Positions 1-7,012 of a DNA stretch of 8,232 nt are shown one piece after another. Made by a program: the position numbers and the translations under genes. Location: NCBI GenBank assembly GCA_018333775.1, contig JAGXSO010000063.1, forward strand, positions 1-8,232, read 5' to 3'. Each line of letters starts with the position of its first letter. The stretch's first letter is position 1. A model generated the notes under the pieces. It had not been told where the DNA came from. It did no database searches and saw only the letters and a program-made list of their open reading frames with translations. Origin of the DNA: Truepera sp. (GTDB lineage Bacteria; Deinococcota; Deinococci; Deinococcales; Trueperaceae).

Positions 1-1371
1 GCTCACCGCGCCCTAGCCGAGGGGCGCTATGAAGCGGCCTTTGCGGTACTGGAAGGGGCCCTTAGGCGTCCGCGGGCTCGGCTCGAGCAGGCGCAGCTTA
101 CCATCCACCTGGCGGCGATCTACGCGCTTTATGGCAGCGATGGCTTGAGCAGCGGACTGCTGTGCTTACACGAGGCGGCTAGCCTAGAGCCGAGCATCAC
201 CCACTCCCCGCTTTATCGTGCCTTGTACTGGGAGTTTGCCGCCTATCGCGGTGATCCGCCCGGCGATGTGCGCACCGGGGCGCTAGCTGCAGCCGAGGCC
301 AATCAACCCCTGGCCAGTTACCATGCCGCTAGCGCTCTGCTGACGGTAAGCGAATGGGCAGAGGCCGGGCGGGTGCTGCTGAAACTAAGGCCGGAGGCGT
401 TGCCCGAATACCTGTTATGGCGCCGCTGGTCGCTGTTGGCGCAGACTTACGAACGCGATGGAGCTTGGCGCGAAGCCGCCGAAGCCTATGAGCAGTCTGC
501 CTCACTCTCCAGCGGTAGCGACCGGCAGGGGGAGTTGTTGAATCTGGCCGCCAGTTGCCTCGAGGCGGGTGAGCCGCTAGAGGCGCTGGCAGCGCTAGCC
601 AATGTTGAGGACCAGCTGCTCATAGACGACACCGACCGGGCCGTCCGCTGCTATCTGGAGGGGCGCACCCAGTTAGCGCTGGATAACCCTAACCTGGCGC
701 TCGAGCTGTTTTTGCAGGCCGCCTCCTTTGAAGAACGCACCCAGGAGCAGAGTTATGGCTTGGCGCTGGCGCTAGCGCAGACCTACGCCATCTTGCGCGA
801 CTATTCGGCCGCCTTTGCCATGTATCCCCGGGCGCTGGAGCTGGCTTCGCCTGAGCAACGCGCCTTTGCCGCTCATGAGTACGCCTTTGCCCTGCTAGAG
901 GCCGACCGTCTGCTAGAAGCGCGCGAAGCGCTCCATGAGGCGGCTAAGGATGCCCACTATCACCATCGCCCCGATGTCTTTGCCGATCTAGCCGATCTGG
1001 AGTTCCGGTTAGCTAACTTCGCCGAGGCCGAGGAGCACGCGCGCCGTGCGCTCGCTCTGGGGGCGGAAGCATCTGCCTGTCTCACACTCGGCCAGATCGC
1101 CCTGGAGTATTACCGCTTGGAAGAGGCTATCGCCTGGCTCGAGCAGGCGGTTGGTGCCAGCCGTGAAGGGGAGCCAGATTGGCTCCAGGCACAGCAACTG
1201 CTCTGCGACTGCTACGTGCAAGAGGGCTATAAGCGGCCCGAAGCGGTGCTCCGCCACGCTGAAGCGGCGCTGGCTTACCTCGCCCCTGGTGACGAGTGGG
1301 CGCTGACTATTGAGCAGTACCGCCTCACCGCGCTAACTCAGCTCGGTGGTCAAAAGCGGATGTTTAACTAA
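1..1371 (+). CDS. TPR-repeat protein, N-terminus outside the window (partial)
   Basis: The frame is open from base 1 to the TAA at 1369-1371, giving 456 residues with no start in the window. A TTG at 145 is a possible codon, but in-frame sequence before it (AHRALAEGRYEAAFAVLEGA) is already TPR-like, so the gene begins upstream. The protein is almost entirely alpha-helical, rich in Ala, Leu and Glu. Recurrent 34-residue helical hairpins have the TPR pattern of small residues and aromatic/Tyr positions, clearest at window residues about 139-168 (AQTYERDGAWREAAEAYEQS), 254-281, 326-353 and 357-384. There is no signal peptide, membrane segment or catalytic motif in the visible part. TPR arrays bind proteins or peptides. 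Such arrays also form the C-terminus of some transcriptional regulators, and the missing N-terminus would decide this. No convincing terminator follows; only a short dyad (TGGTT-A-AACCA, 1380-1390) is present. Confidence 0.85.
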   Translation, partial: AHRALAEGRYEAAFAVLEGALRRPRARLEQAQLTIHLAAIYALYGSDGLSSGLLCLHEAASLEPSITHSPLYRALYWEFAAYRGDPPGDVRTGALAAAEANQPLASYHAASALLTVSEWAEAGRVLLKLRPEALPEYLLWRRWSLLAQTYERDGAWREAAEAYEQSASLSSGSDRQGELLNLAASCLEAGEPLEALAALANVEDQLLIDDTDRAVRCYLEGRTQLALDNPNLALELFLQAASFEERTQEQSYGLALALAQTYAILRDYSAAFAMYPRALELASPEQRAFAAHEYAFALLEADRLLEAREALHEAAKDAHYHHRPDVFADLADLEFRLANFAEAEEHARRALALGAEASACLTLGQIALEYYRLEEAIAWLEQAVGASREGEPDWLQAQQLLCDCYVQEGYKRPEAVLRHAEAALAYLAPGDEWALTIEQYRLTALTQLGGQKRMFN

Positions 1372-1408
1372 GGCGGCGCTGGTTAAACCAAAAAGCTGGC
1401 GCTGGGCA

Positions 1409-1439
1409 TTATCAGCAGACTCCAGACATCTGGTATAAT
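1409..1439 (+). promoter_or_regulatory. Extended -10 promoter of the degV gene with an internal dyad
   Basis: A perfect TATAAT lies at 1434-1439, preceded by TGG at 1431-1433, which makes an extended -10 (TGnTATAAT). The best -35 match is TTATCA at 1409-1414 (4 of 6) with a long 19-base spacer, so the promoter probably relies on the extended -10. Transcription would start near 1446, giving a leader of about 25 bases. A perfect 12-base inverted repeat, CCAGA-CA-TCTGG, fills 1422-1433 in the spacer directly against the -10 and could be an operator. A ribosome site (AAGGTGG, 1459-1465) stands 4 bases before the ATG at 1470. Confidence 0.7.
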
Positions 1440-1469
1440 GCGGAGCGTAGGGCACAGAAAGGTGGCACT

Positions 1470-2318
1470 ATGAAACTGGCAATCATTACCGATTCGACCT
1501 GTGATTTGAACGCCGAAGAGCTAAAGCGTCTGGAGGTTACGCGGGTGCCGCTTTATGTCCATTTTGGCGGCAAGACCCGTAAAGACTGGATCGAAATTGG
1601 CCCCAAGGATATTGTCGAAGGGGTGAAAGCTGGGGCGGCCATGCCCAGCACCAGCCAACCCAGCCCGGAAGATTTTGCGCAGGTCTACAAGGCCGCGGTC
1701 TCCGCCGGGGCCAAAGAGATCCTCTGTGTGGTAATTAGCAGCGAACTCTCCGGCACCTATCAGTCGGCTGTGATGGCCAAGGAGGGCGCCACAGTGCCGG
1801 TAACCGTCTACGATAGCCGGGCGGCGGGGCCGGGGTTGGGACAGATGGTGACCAAGGCGGCGCAACTCAGGGCTCAAGGGGCCTCGGTTGAGGAGATCAT
1901 CAAGGGGCTCGAGCGTATCCGCGTCACACATGCTTTGCGCTTTACTCCAGCGAGCCTGGAGTTTCTCAAGAAGAACGGCCGCATCGGCGGGGCGCAAGCG
2001 CTGCTCGGCACGCTGCTTAACGTCAAGCCGATTTTGAAACTGGTGGACGGCAAGGTGCAGCCCGCTGGCAAGGCCCGCGGCGCCAAGAAGGCCCTTAAGG
2101 AGCTGATCGATCAGGTCGTAGCGCATTGCCAGGCCCACCCCGGCACCCCGGTGATCGACTTTGTCCATGTGCAAGACCTCCCGGCAGCAGAGCAGCTCCG
2201 GCAAGAGCTAAAGAGCACTGGGCTGAAGTTTAAGGACAACGGCACCCGCGAGATCGGCGCGGTGATCGCCTCGCACGTGGGGCCGGGGACCTACGGCGTT
2301 TACCTGTATGTAGAATAG
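1470..2318 (+). CDS. DegV family protein (FakB-type fatty-acid-binding protein)
   Basis: The product has 282 residues, the usual DegV length. The family binds one long-chain fatty acid in a pocket between two alpha/beta domains. Characterised members (FakB) present it to the kinase FakA to make acyl phosphate for phospholipid synthesis or signalling. Visible family marks: N-terminal strand with TDST at 7-10, the TSQPSP segment at 61-66, SSELSGTYQSA at 90-100, the hallmark LEFLKKNGRIGG at 163-174 leading to LLGTLLNVKPIL (178-189), and a C-terminal HVGPGTYGV at 269-277. There is no signal peptide, so it is cytosolic. The ATG start has a ribosome site AAGGTGG and a clear promoter upstream, and the gene is monocistronic, closed by a strong hairpin at 2342-2369. 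No FakA-type kinase is in the window, so use in exogenous fatty-acid uptake is inferred from family membership only. Confidence 0.93.
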   Translation: MKLAIITDSTCDLNAEELKRLEVTRVPLYVHFGGKTRKDWIEIGPKDIVEGVKAGAAMPSTSQPSPEDFAQVYKAAVSAGAKEILCVVISSELSGTYQSAVMAKEGATVPVTVYDSRAAGPGLGQMVTKAAQLRAQGASVEEIIKGLERIRVTHALRFTPASLEFLKKNGRIGGAQALLGTLLNVKPILKLVDGKVQPAGKARGAKKALKELIDQVVAHCQAHPGTPVIDFVHVQDLPAAEQLRQELKSTGLKFKDNGTREIGAVIASHVGPGTYGVYLYVE

Positions 2319-2341
2319 GCTACTGGCTAGCTGATAGGGAT

Positions 2342-2369
2342 AGGCGGTGGAGATGCCTCCACCGCCTTT
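2342..2369 (+). terminator. Rho-independent terminator after degV
   Basis: A perfect 11-base-pair stem is formed by AGGCGGTGGAG (2342-2352) and CTCCACCGCCT (2357-2367), with a 4-base loop (ATGC) and a short T run (2367-2369). It begins 24 bases after the degV stop and lies 15 bases beyond the stop of the opposing lipoprotein gene. It fits degV best, as the minus strand has no T run after the stem, but it may act in both directions. Confidence 0.75.
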
Positions 2370-2384
2370 GACGTGCGGGTCCTG

Positions 2385-3026
2385 CTACAGCCCGGCCTTG
2401 GTCGATTTCACCTCGATGATAAAGGCCACCGTGCTGCCAGGGGCCAGGCCGGGATCGCTCTCAAACGAGACCGTCACGGTTAGCTCGGCGCTGTTGGGAT
2501 CAGGGCCGCCAAAGACGATGGGGGCCACCCCGCTCCAGTTCAAGCTCAAGCTGCCTAGCTCAGCGCCGCTAAGCGTGTAGCTGCACGACGTGGCATCGGG
2601 GATACACGTGCCAGAAAGGGTAAACACCGCTTCGCCGGTGACTTCGGCGTTGGCAGTTGCTTCGCGGTCGCGGTCGGACACCTTGCCCGTTACGTCGATT
2701 GCCGTTACCGTGATGGTTGGGGGGTAGATACCGTCTGCCGAACTTACAATAATCTCACTGCCGGTCCCAAACTCGACGCTGAGCCGATTGGGCGCAATTA
2801 TGCGAGGGACGTCGGTCACGTTGTAGAACTCCACCGGACCGAAACGGCCTACTCCCTGATAACTGGTCGTCGACAGGGCCGTCATTGCGGTGCCGCCGAC
2901 CGTGACTGCTACCGGCTTGCCATCAAGTTGTAGCACGTCACCGATTTCGACCATCGGCAACCACCCACAGGCCGCCAAAACCAAGGCCAAACTTAAAACA
3001 CCAAGTAGGATCGCTAATCGCTTCAT
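2385..3026 (-). CDS. Predicted lipoprotein of unknown function
   Basis: Family not recognised. Two adjacent ATG codons (3029 and 3026) are possible. The ribosome site GAGGAG (3038-3033) is 3 bases from the first and 6 from the second, so I chose the second, giving 213 residues. The N-terminus has a basic start (MKR), a hydrophobic stretch and a lipobox LVLAAC with the lipidated Cys at residue 20. This predicts export by Sec and anchoring by signal peptidase II. The mature part is rich in Thr, Ser, Val and Gly, with alternating beta-strand patterns (for example TITVTAIDVTG and ELTVTVSFE), suggesting an all-beta immunoglobulin-like fold. Two further cysteines, residues 141 and 148 (TCIPDATSC), could form a disulfide outside the membrane. 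No enzymatic motif is visible. It stands alone on its strand, convergent with degV and divergent from comM. Confidence 0.85.
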   Translation of the reverse strand: MKRLAILLGVLSLALVLAACGWLPMVEIGDVLQLDGKPVAVTVGGTAMTALSTTSYQGVGRFGPVEFYNVTDVPRIIAPNRLSVEFGTGSEIIVSSADGIYPPTITVTAIDVTGKVSDRDREATANAEVTGEAVFTLSGTCIPDATSCSYTLSGAELGSLSLNWSGVAPIVFGGPDPNSAELTVTVSFESDPGLAPGSTVAFIIEVKSTKAGL

Positions 3027-3032
3027 CATTGA

Positions 3033-3038
3033 CTCCTC
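3033..3038 (-). promoter_or_regulatory. Ribosome binding site that decides the lipoprotein start
   Basis: GAGGAG on the minus strand is the only purine-rich block before the tandem ATG ATG. Its spacing is 3 bases to the first ATG and 6 to the second, favouring initiation at the second (MKRLAILLG). The two options differ by one Met only. Confidence 0.6.
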
Positions 3039-3094
3039 AGCCTTTCCGGTGAGGATGGCAAATCCGTCGCCCGCCTCGCCTTCGAGTAGTACCA

Positions 3095-3121
3095 GCTTTA
3101 ATCATGCCATGTCGTTAAAGC
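3095..3121. promoter_or_regulatory. 27-base dyad in the divergent lipoprotein/comM intergenic region
   Basis: A perfect inverted repeat GCTTTAA (3095-3101) and TTAAAGC (3115-3121) is separated by 13 bases, so the half-site centres are about two helical turns apart (20 bases). It lies 57 bases upstream of the lipoprotein ribosome site and 47 bases before the comM start. The geometry fits a dimeric regulator site able to serve both genes. No regulator is known for it, and no convincing minus-strand promoter hexamers were found around it. Confidence 0.4.
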
Positions 3122-3154
3122 AGAGGATATGAAAATCGTCTCTTGGCGATTGGT

Positions 3155-3160
3155 TATGAT
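3155..3160 (+). promoter_or_regulatory. -10 element of comM placed for a leaderless mRNA
   Basis: TATGAT (5 of 6 to TATAAT) ends 8 bases before the comM ATG at 3169, so transcription would begin within a base or two of the start codon. This -10-to-ATG spacing is typical of leaderless genes, which are common in Deinococcus. A purine block (GGTGAGG, 3161-3167) abuts the ATG with only 1 base between, too close for normal Shine-Dalgarno use. No good -35 is seen near 3132-3137. A small dyad AATCG-N8-CGATT (3134-3151) lies just upstream. Confidence 0.45.
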
Positions 3161-3168
3161 GGTGAGGC

Positions 3169-4659
3169 ATGCTGGCTCGAGTTACCTCTGCCGCGGTCCT
3201 GGGCGTTGACGCCTATCCGGTCGAAATTGAAGTCGATATCTCCGGCGGCCTGCCCTCTTTTACCGTGGTCGGCCTGCCCGATACCGCCGTGCAGGAGTCG
3301 CGCGAGCGCGTCCGGGCCGCCATCAAGAACGCGGGCTTCCCCTTTCCGGCCAGCCGCATCGTGGTTAACTTAGCGCCCGCCGATATCCGCAAGGAGGGGC
3401 CGGCCTTTGACCTCCCCATCGCCCTGGCGCTGTTGGCAGCGCAAGGGGTGGTGGCGCAAGATCGGCTCAGCGGGGTGATCATCAGCGGCGAGCTGGCGCT
3501 CGAAGGGAGCATCCGCCCGCTGCGCGGCGCCATTACCATCGGGCTGTTCGCCGCGCAAGACGGCTATAAGCGGATTATCGTGCCGCCCGAAAACGCCGCC
3601 GAGGCGGCGGTAATCGGCGGGGTAGAGGTCTACGCGCCGCGCAACCTGCTCGAGGCGGTGGCGTTTTTGCAGGGGCGTGCAGAGTTGGCACCGGCTGAGC
3701 CCAAGGCCCTGGAAGCGGCCAGCGTGGTGCCGGATCTGCAAGATGTCAAGGGGCAAGCGGCTGCCAAACGCGCGCTGGAGATCGCCGCAGCGGGGCTCCA
3801 TAACCTGCTGATGAGCGGGCCGCCCGGCTCCGGTAAGACCATGCTGGCGCGGCGCCTGCCGGGGCTGCTGCCCAAACTTACGCGTGACGAGGCCATCGAG
3901 GTGACGCGCATCCACTCCGCCGCCGGGGCGTTGCAAGAGAGCGGGCTGATTCAAGCGCCGCCCTTTCGCAGCCCGCACCATACCGTTTCGGACGCCGGGC
4001 TGATCGGTGGCGGCAATATCCCCAAACCGGGAGAGGTGTCGCTGGCGCACCGGGGGGTGCTGTTTTTGGACGAGTTCCCTGAGTTCAGCCGCCGCGCCCT
4101 GGAGGTGCTGCGCCAACCCCTGGAGGATGGCGTGGTGACCATCAGCCGAGCCAAGGCGGCACTGACTTTCCCGGCCCGCTTCATGCTGGTAACCGGGATG
4201 AACCCCTGTCCGTGCGGCTACTTTGGCGATACCCAGAAGGCCTGTAGCTGTGGCCCCAGCATGATTCAGCGTTATAAGGAGCGGATCAGCGGGCCGCTGT
4301 TGGATCGGATCGATCTGCGCATCACCGTGCCGCGCCTCCCCGCTGAGGACCTGATCCGGGTGCCCGTTAGCGAGCCGACGGCAGTGGTACGCGAGCGGGT
4401 ACTAGCGGCCAGGCGCCGCGCTATTGCCCGGCAAGGGGTAGCCAACGCCCAGTTGGCGGGGCAGGCGCTGCGCCAACACGCCCGGCTCAACGCTGCCTCT
4501 GAAGGGTTTATGAAGCTGGTAGTCAAACAGCTAGCGCTCTCGGGCCGCGGCTTTGACCGCCTGCTGCGAGTAGCCCGCACCATCGCCGACTTAATCGGCG
4601 AGGAGGAGATAAGCGAGGCTCACCTAGCTGAGGCGGTCAGCTATCGCGAGGTCATGTAG
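3169..4659 (+). CDS. comM: YifB/ComM-family Mg-chelatase-like AAA+ ATPase
   Basis: The 496 residues are full length for the family. ComM is a hexameric helicase that drives branch migration while incoming single-stranded DNA is integrated during natural transformation. Domains seen: an N-terminal ChlI/Lon-protease-like domain (about 1-170, starting [20 protein letters not shown]), then an AAA+ core. The core has Walker A GPPGSGKT (217-224), Walker B VLFLDE (297-302), sensor-1 region MNPCPCG with a Cys cluster (C347, C349, C359, C361) typical of the family, and an arginine-finger region LLDRIDL (377-383). A C-terminal sensor-2 helical bundle includes [18 protein letters not shown] (458-475). 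The start is fixed by the conserved family N-terminus and an in-frame TGA six bases upstream. Transcription appears leaderless. The only other gene of its transcription unit could be the toxin-antitoxin pair 71 bases downstream, but that has its own -10. Confidence 0.95.
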   Translation: MLARVTSAAVLGVDAYPVEIEVDISGGLPSFTVVGLPDTAVQESRERVRAAIKNAGFPFPASRIVVNLAPADIRKEGPAFDLPIALALLAAQGVVAQDRLSGVIISGELALEGSIRPLRGAITIGLFAAQDGYKRIIVPPENAAEAAVIGGVEVYAPRNLLEAVAFLQGRAELAPAEPKALEAASVVPDLQDVKGQAAAKRALEIAAAGLHNLLMSGPPGSGKTMLARRLPGLLPKLTRDEAIEVTRIHSAAGALQESGLIQAPPFRSPHHTVSDAGLIGGGNIPKPGEVSLAHRGVLFLDEFPEFSRRALEVLRQPLEDGVVTISRAKAALTFPARFMLVTGMNPCPCGYFGDTQKACSCGPSMIQRYKERISGPLLDRIDLRITVPRLPAEDLIRVPVSEPTAVVRERVLAARRRAIARQGVANAQLAGQALRQHARLNAASEGFMKLVVKQLALSGRGFDRLLRVARTIADLIGEEEISEAHLAEAVSYREVM

Positions 4660-4665
4660 CGCAGA

Positions 4666-4684
4666 CATAGCAAGCCGCGCTATG
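4666..4684 (+). terminator. Weak hairpin after comM
   Basis: CATAGC (4666-4671) pairs perfectly with GCTATG (4679-4684) around a 7-base loop, 6 bases after the comM stop. No T run follows (CCCAACTAG), so at best it is a weak or factor-assisted terminator or an mRNA 3' end stabiliser. Confidence 0.3.
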
Positions 4685-4703
4685 CCCAACTAGTCCAAGC
4701 GCC

Positions 4704-4738
4704 CCTCCACACCTGCTATCATGGAGGCATATGGCCAT
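4704..4738 (+). promoter_or_regulatory. Promoter, ribosome site and dyad before the antitoxin gene
   Basis: TGCTATCAT (4714-4722) is an extended -10 (TGn plus TATCAT, 5 of 6). GGAGG (4723-4727) lies 3 bases before the ATG at 4731. An inverted repeat CCTCCA (4704-4709) and TGGAGG (4722-4727) with a 12-base centre encloses the -10 and contains the ribosome site in its right arm. A perfect palindrome ATGGCCAT (4731-4738) covers the first codons. DNA-level repression by the toxin-antitoxin complex is the simplest reading. With a start site near 4729, the mRNA would be almost leaderless and the left arm not transcribed, so an RNA hairpin is less likely. Confidence 0.5.
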
Positions 4739-5078
4739 AGCTCTAGAGCCGATTCCGCTCCCGCTCACCGCCGACGAGCACGGTGTGGTGCGCGTCACGG
4801 GGACCCGCGTGCCGATAGACTTCATCGTGTACGACTACCGCAATGGTGCGACGGCAGAAGACATCGTAGAACATTACCCCACCCTCAAACTCTCCGACGT
4901 CCACGCGGTGCTCAGTTACTATCTCGAGCACAGGCGAGAGGTCGACGCCTACGTGGCTGAGCAGGAGGGGCTGGCCAACGCCAAGCGCCACGAGGTGGAG
5001 CGCGCCTACCAACGCAAGGACTTGCGCGAGCGCCTGCTCGCCCGTTTGCAGAACCCGCCGCCAGATTCAAGTCGGTGA
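4731..5078 (+). CDS. DUF433 family antitoxin
   Basis: The 115-residue product shows the DUF433 (PF04255) core at about residues 18-75: VVRVTGTRVPID (19-30), YRNGATAEDIVEHYPTLKLS (36-55) and DVHAVLSYYLEHRREVDAYV (56-75). The core is a short helical bundle with a winged-helix-like DNA-binding character. Members pair with PIN-like toxins as antitoxins and usually repress their own operon. The charged tail (about 76-105, KRHEVERAYQRKDLRERLL) is probably helical and is the likely toxin-binding part, by analogy with other type II antitoxins. The ATG at 4731 has GGAGG 3 bases upstream. Another in-frame ATG upstream is absent; the ATG at 4721 is in a different frame. The stop overlaps the toxin start by 4 bases (GTGA). 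Antitoxin before toxin and translational coupling are the expected order for type II modules. Confidence 0.87.
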   Translation: MAIALEPIPLPLTADEHGVVRVTGTRVPIDFIVYDYRNGATAEDIVEHYPTLKLSDVHAVLSYYLEHRREVDAYVAEQEGLANAKRHEVERAYQRKDLRERLLARLQNPPPDSSR

Positions 5079-5425
5079 AGTTCCTAACTGACGAGCACAT
5101 CCCTCCTGCGTTGCTACGAGGGCTGTTACGTGAGCGCCCCAAGCTAGACATCGCTGAGGTTCGCAAGGCGGGGCTGGTCGGCAAACCCGACCCACTGATC
5201 CTGGAGAGGGCTGCGGCGGAAGGGCGTATTCTCATCACGCGCGACGTAAGCACCATGCCCGATTACGCTTATGCCAGAGTCAAGGCCGGACTTCCGATGC
5301 CGGGCGTATTCATATGGCGACGGAAAGCCTCCATAGGCGAAGTGCTCGCAAGCCTCCTGCTGATCACAGCTGTCAGTCAGGAAGAGGAATGGGACCAACA
5401 GGTGATCTACGTCCCGCTGGACTGA
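5075..5425 (+). CDS. DUF5615 PIN-like toxin
   Basis: The 116 residues match the small PIN-like (DUF5615/Mut7-C-related) family, predicted Mg-dependent ribonucleases that act as toxins beside DUF433 proteins. Acidic residues in expected places: D6 and E7 in the first strand (MKFLTDEH), D39 in VGKPDPLILERAAAEGR, and D57 in the conserved ILITRD strand (52-57). The C-terminal part has the family strand and helix (GVFIWRRKASIGEVLASLL). The GTG start overlaps the antitoxin TGA (GTGA, 5075-5078) and has no ribosome site of its own, so translation depends on the antitoxin reading. The active-site acids are all present, so the toxin looks intact. The RNA target is unknown from sequence; RNase activity is inferred from the fold. 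Confidence 0.87.
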   Translation: MKFLTDEHIPPALLRGLLRERPKLDIAEVRKAGLVGKPDPLILERAAAEGRILITRDVSTMPDYAYARVKAGLPMPGVFIWRRKASIGEVLASLLLITAVSQEEEWDQQVIYVPLD

Positions 5426-5429
5426 CATG

Positions 5430-5460
5430 CTACCGAAACGCTGTAGACTCGAGCCGGTAG
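5430..5460. terminator. Possible hairpin between the toxin and GH3 genes
   Basis: CTACCG (5430-5435) pairs with CGGTAG (5455-5460) across a 19-base loop in the 65-base gap between two convergent genes. A second small dyad, TAGCG-CT-CGCTA (5482-5493), overlaps the GH3 stop. Neither has a T run. The position between convergent genes is the main argument for a termination role. Confidence 0.25.
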
Positions 5461-5490
5461 AAGCTGCTGTGCAGTTGACCCTAGCGCTCG

Positions 5491-7002
5491 CTAAGCGGAG
5501 GTGAGCGTTACCGGCAGCGCCCCTTCGGCGGGCTGGCCGAGCAAGGCGGCGGCAACGGCGGCGATGGCGTAGGGGTGGAAGCTGAAGCTGATGATGGCCG
5601 GGCCGGGTAAGTCCTGCACGTGATAGGGGTTGTATAGCGCCACGTGCGCGAACTCTTGGGCGGCCCCGGCGACCTCTGCACCGAGTTTAGCCTCGTCCTG
5701 GGTCATGCGTAGGCGTGCAGTCGAAACAAACAGCGCCCTACCCACCGCTCTCACGGCGCTTAGCACCGGCTTGCTGGCAGCTAGGGGGGTGCTCCGCTGA
5801 TAGTGGGCGCGTAGTACCGTCACCCCCAGGGCCTCGAGCCGCCGGGCGAGCGCTTCCGCCGGCGAGTCGATAACGTCGCTAGCTGCGCCGCCCACGGCGT
5901 TAGCGGCTGTGACCAGGGCGACCTGCTGACCGGCTGCCAGCGGCCGCAGCCTGCCCATGACCGTGACGGCACGCTGCGCCGCCTCACTGAGCAGCGCCTC
6001 GTCGCCGTCTTGCCAGGCCGAGGCCGGATCGGGTTGGGCCGGGTAGCGGCGGGCCAGGCGCATTATGCGCTCACGCGACCGCCCCAGCGCTAGCGGATCG
6101 AGGCGGCCTGCTGTTAGGGCCTGCTCGAGCCCTCTAATCGTGGCCTCGTGCTGGCTGACCGGTCCAAGTTGCACCGGCATATCGATCCCCGCAGCTAGCG
6201 CCAGCACGGTGGCCTCGGCTGGCTGGTAGCGTGCGGTAATAGCGCGCATATCGAGAGCATCGCTGAAGCTCACGCCGTCAAAGCCGAGCCGGTCGCGCAA
6301 CAGCCCGGTCATGACCTGCGGTGACAGTGTGGCGGGTTCGTTAGGGTCAAGCGCGGTAACTAGGCCGTGAAAGCTCATAACCGCTGCCACTCCCGCCGCG
6401 AAGGCGGCCTTAAACGGCACCAACTCGACGCGCTGTAGCCGCTCGAGCCCCACCATGAGCCGGGGCAGGTCAAGGTGTGAGTCGATGTCGGTATCGCCGT
6501 GGCCGGGGAAGTGCTTGACGGTAGCGGCTACCCCCTCAGCCTGATGCCCCTGCACGAAGGCCGCTACCTGCGCCGCTACGCGCTCTGGCTCGCTGCCAAA
6601 GGCCCGCTCGGAGATGACTGGGTTACGTGGGTTGTTATTCACATCGGCCACTGGCGCGAAGTTGACCGTAACGCCTACCGCGCGCAGGCCGCGGGCGGTG
6701 GCAGCGGCTACCTGACGGGTTAGCTCGAGCCTGTTCGCCGCGCCTAGCGCCATGGCCCCAGGCCCATATGGGACATCTGGCAGCCGCACCACGCTGCCGC
6801 CTTCCTGGTCGATGGCGATCAGTATCTCGTCGCCTAACAGCTCGCGCAGCCCTGCCGTGTAGTCGGCAAGTTGAAAGCGGTCGCGGATGTTGCGCCTAAA
6901 CAGGCAGACCCCACCGATCGGGTTAGCCTGCAAGAAGCCACGCTCATCGGCGGTCAGGGCAGGGCCGCTGAGGTCGATCATCAGTAGCTGGGCGGGGTTC
7001 AT
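5491..7002 (-). CDS. Glycoside hydrolase family 3 beta-N-acetylhexosaminidase, NagZ type, two-domain
   Basis: With the ATG at 7002 the protein has 503 residues and the expected family N-terminus (MNPAQLLMIDLSGPALTADE). A GTG at 7050 would add 16 unlike residues overlapping the upstream gene. Residues about 1-320 form the GH3 barrel: GGVCLFRRN (30-38), IDQEGGSVVRL (64-74), and the NagZ signature KHFPGHGDT-DI-DSH (163-176), whose Asp-His dyad is the acid/base in this subgroup. The nucleophile Asp is in FSDALDM (246-252, D248). Residues about 335-503 form the alpha/beta C-terminal domain seen in Gram-positive-type NagZ and absent from the short E. coli enzyme. NagZ removes N-acetylglucosamine from muropeptides during wall recycling. 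No signal peptide is seen, so cytosolic action is likely. It starts 10 bases after the HemC-like stop, without a clear ribosome site (AGCGCTCCCT), so coupled translation is likely. Confidence 0.88.
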   Translation of the reverse strand: MNPAQLLMIDLSGPALTADERGFLQANPIGGVCLFRRNIRDRFQLADYTAGLRELLGDEILIAIDQEGGSVVRLPDVPYGPGAMALGAANRLELTRQVAAATARGLRAVGVTVNFAPVADVNNNPRNPVISERAFGSEPERVAAQVAAFVQGHQAEGVAATVKHFPGHGDTDIDSHLDLPRLMVGLERLQRVELVPFKAAFAAGVAAVMSFHGLVTALDPNEPATLSPQVMTGLLRDRLGFDGVSFSDALDMRAITARYQPAEATVLALAAGIDMPVQLGPVSQHEATIRGLEQALTAGRLDPLALGRSRERIMRLARRYPAQPDPASAWQDGDEALLSEAAQRAVTVMGRLRPLAAGQQVALVTAANAVGGAASDVIDSPAEALARRLEALGVTVLRAHYQRSTPLAASKPVLSAVRAVGRALFVSTARLRMTQDEAKLGAEVAGAAQEFAHVALYNPYHVQDLPGPAIISFSFHPYAIAAVAAALLGQPAEGALPVTLTSA

Positions 7003-7012
7003 AGGGAGCGCT

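Noticed and set aside
1380..1390. TGGTT-A-AACCA dyad as a terminator of the TPR gene
   Set aside because: The stem is too short, with a one-base loop, and has no T run after it on the plus strand.
1521..2204. Open frame of 227 codons on the minus strand inside degV
   Set aside because: It overlaps a full-length DegV gene and its product has no recognisable motif or ribosome site.
2347..2580. Plus-strand open frame starting in the terminator hairpin
   Set aside because: It begins inside the degV terminator, runs opposite the lipoprotein gene, and its product has no motif.
3370..4116. Long open frame (248 codons) on the minus strand inside comM
   Set aside because: It is fully opposite a gene with complete ATPase motifs. 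Its translation is Gln/Arg/Pro-rich with no family signature, as expected for antisense frames in GC-rich genes.
4912..5256. Minus-strand open frame across the antitoxin/toxin junction
   Set aside because: It crosses two well-supported overlapping genes, and its translation is Arg/Ala/Ser-rich without a motif.
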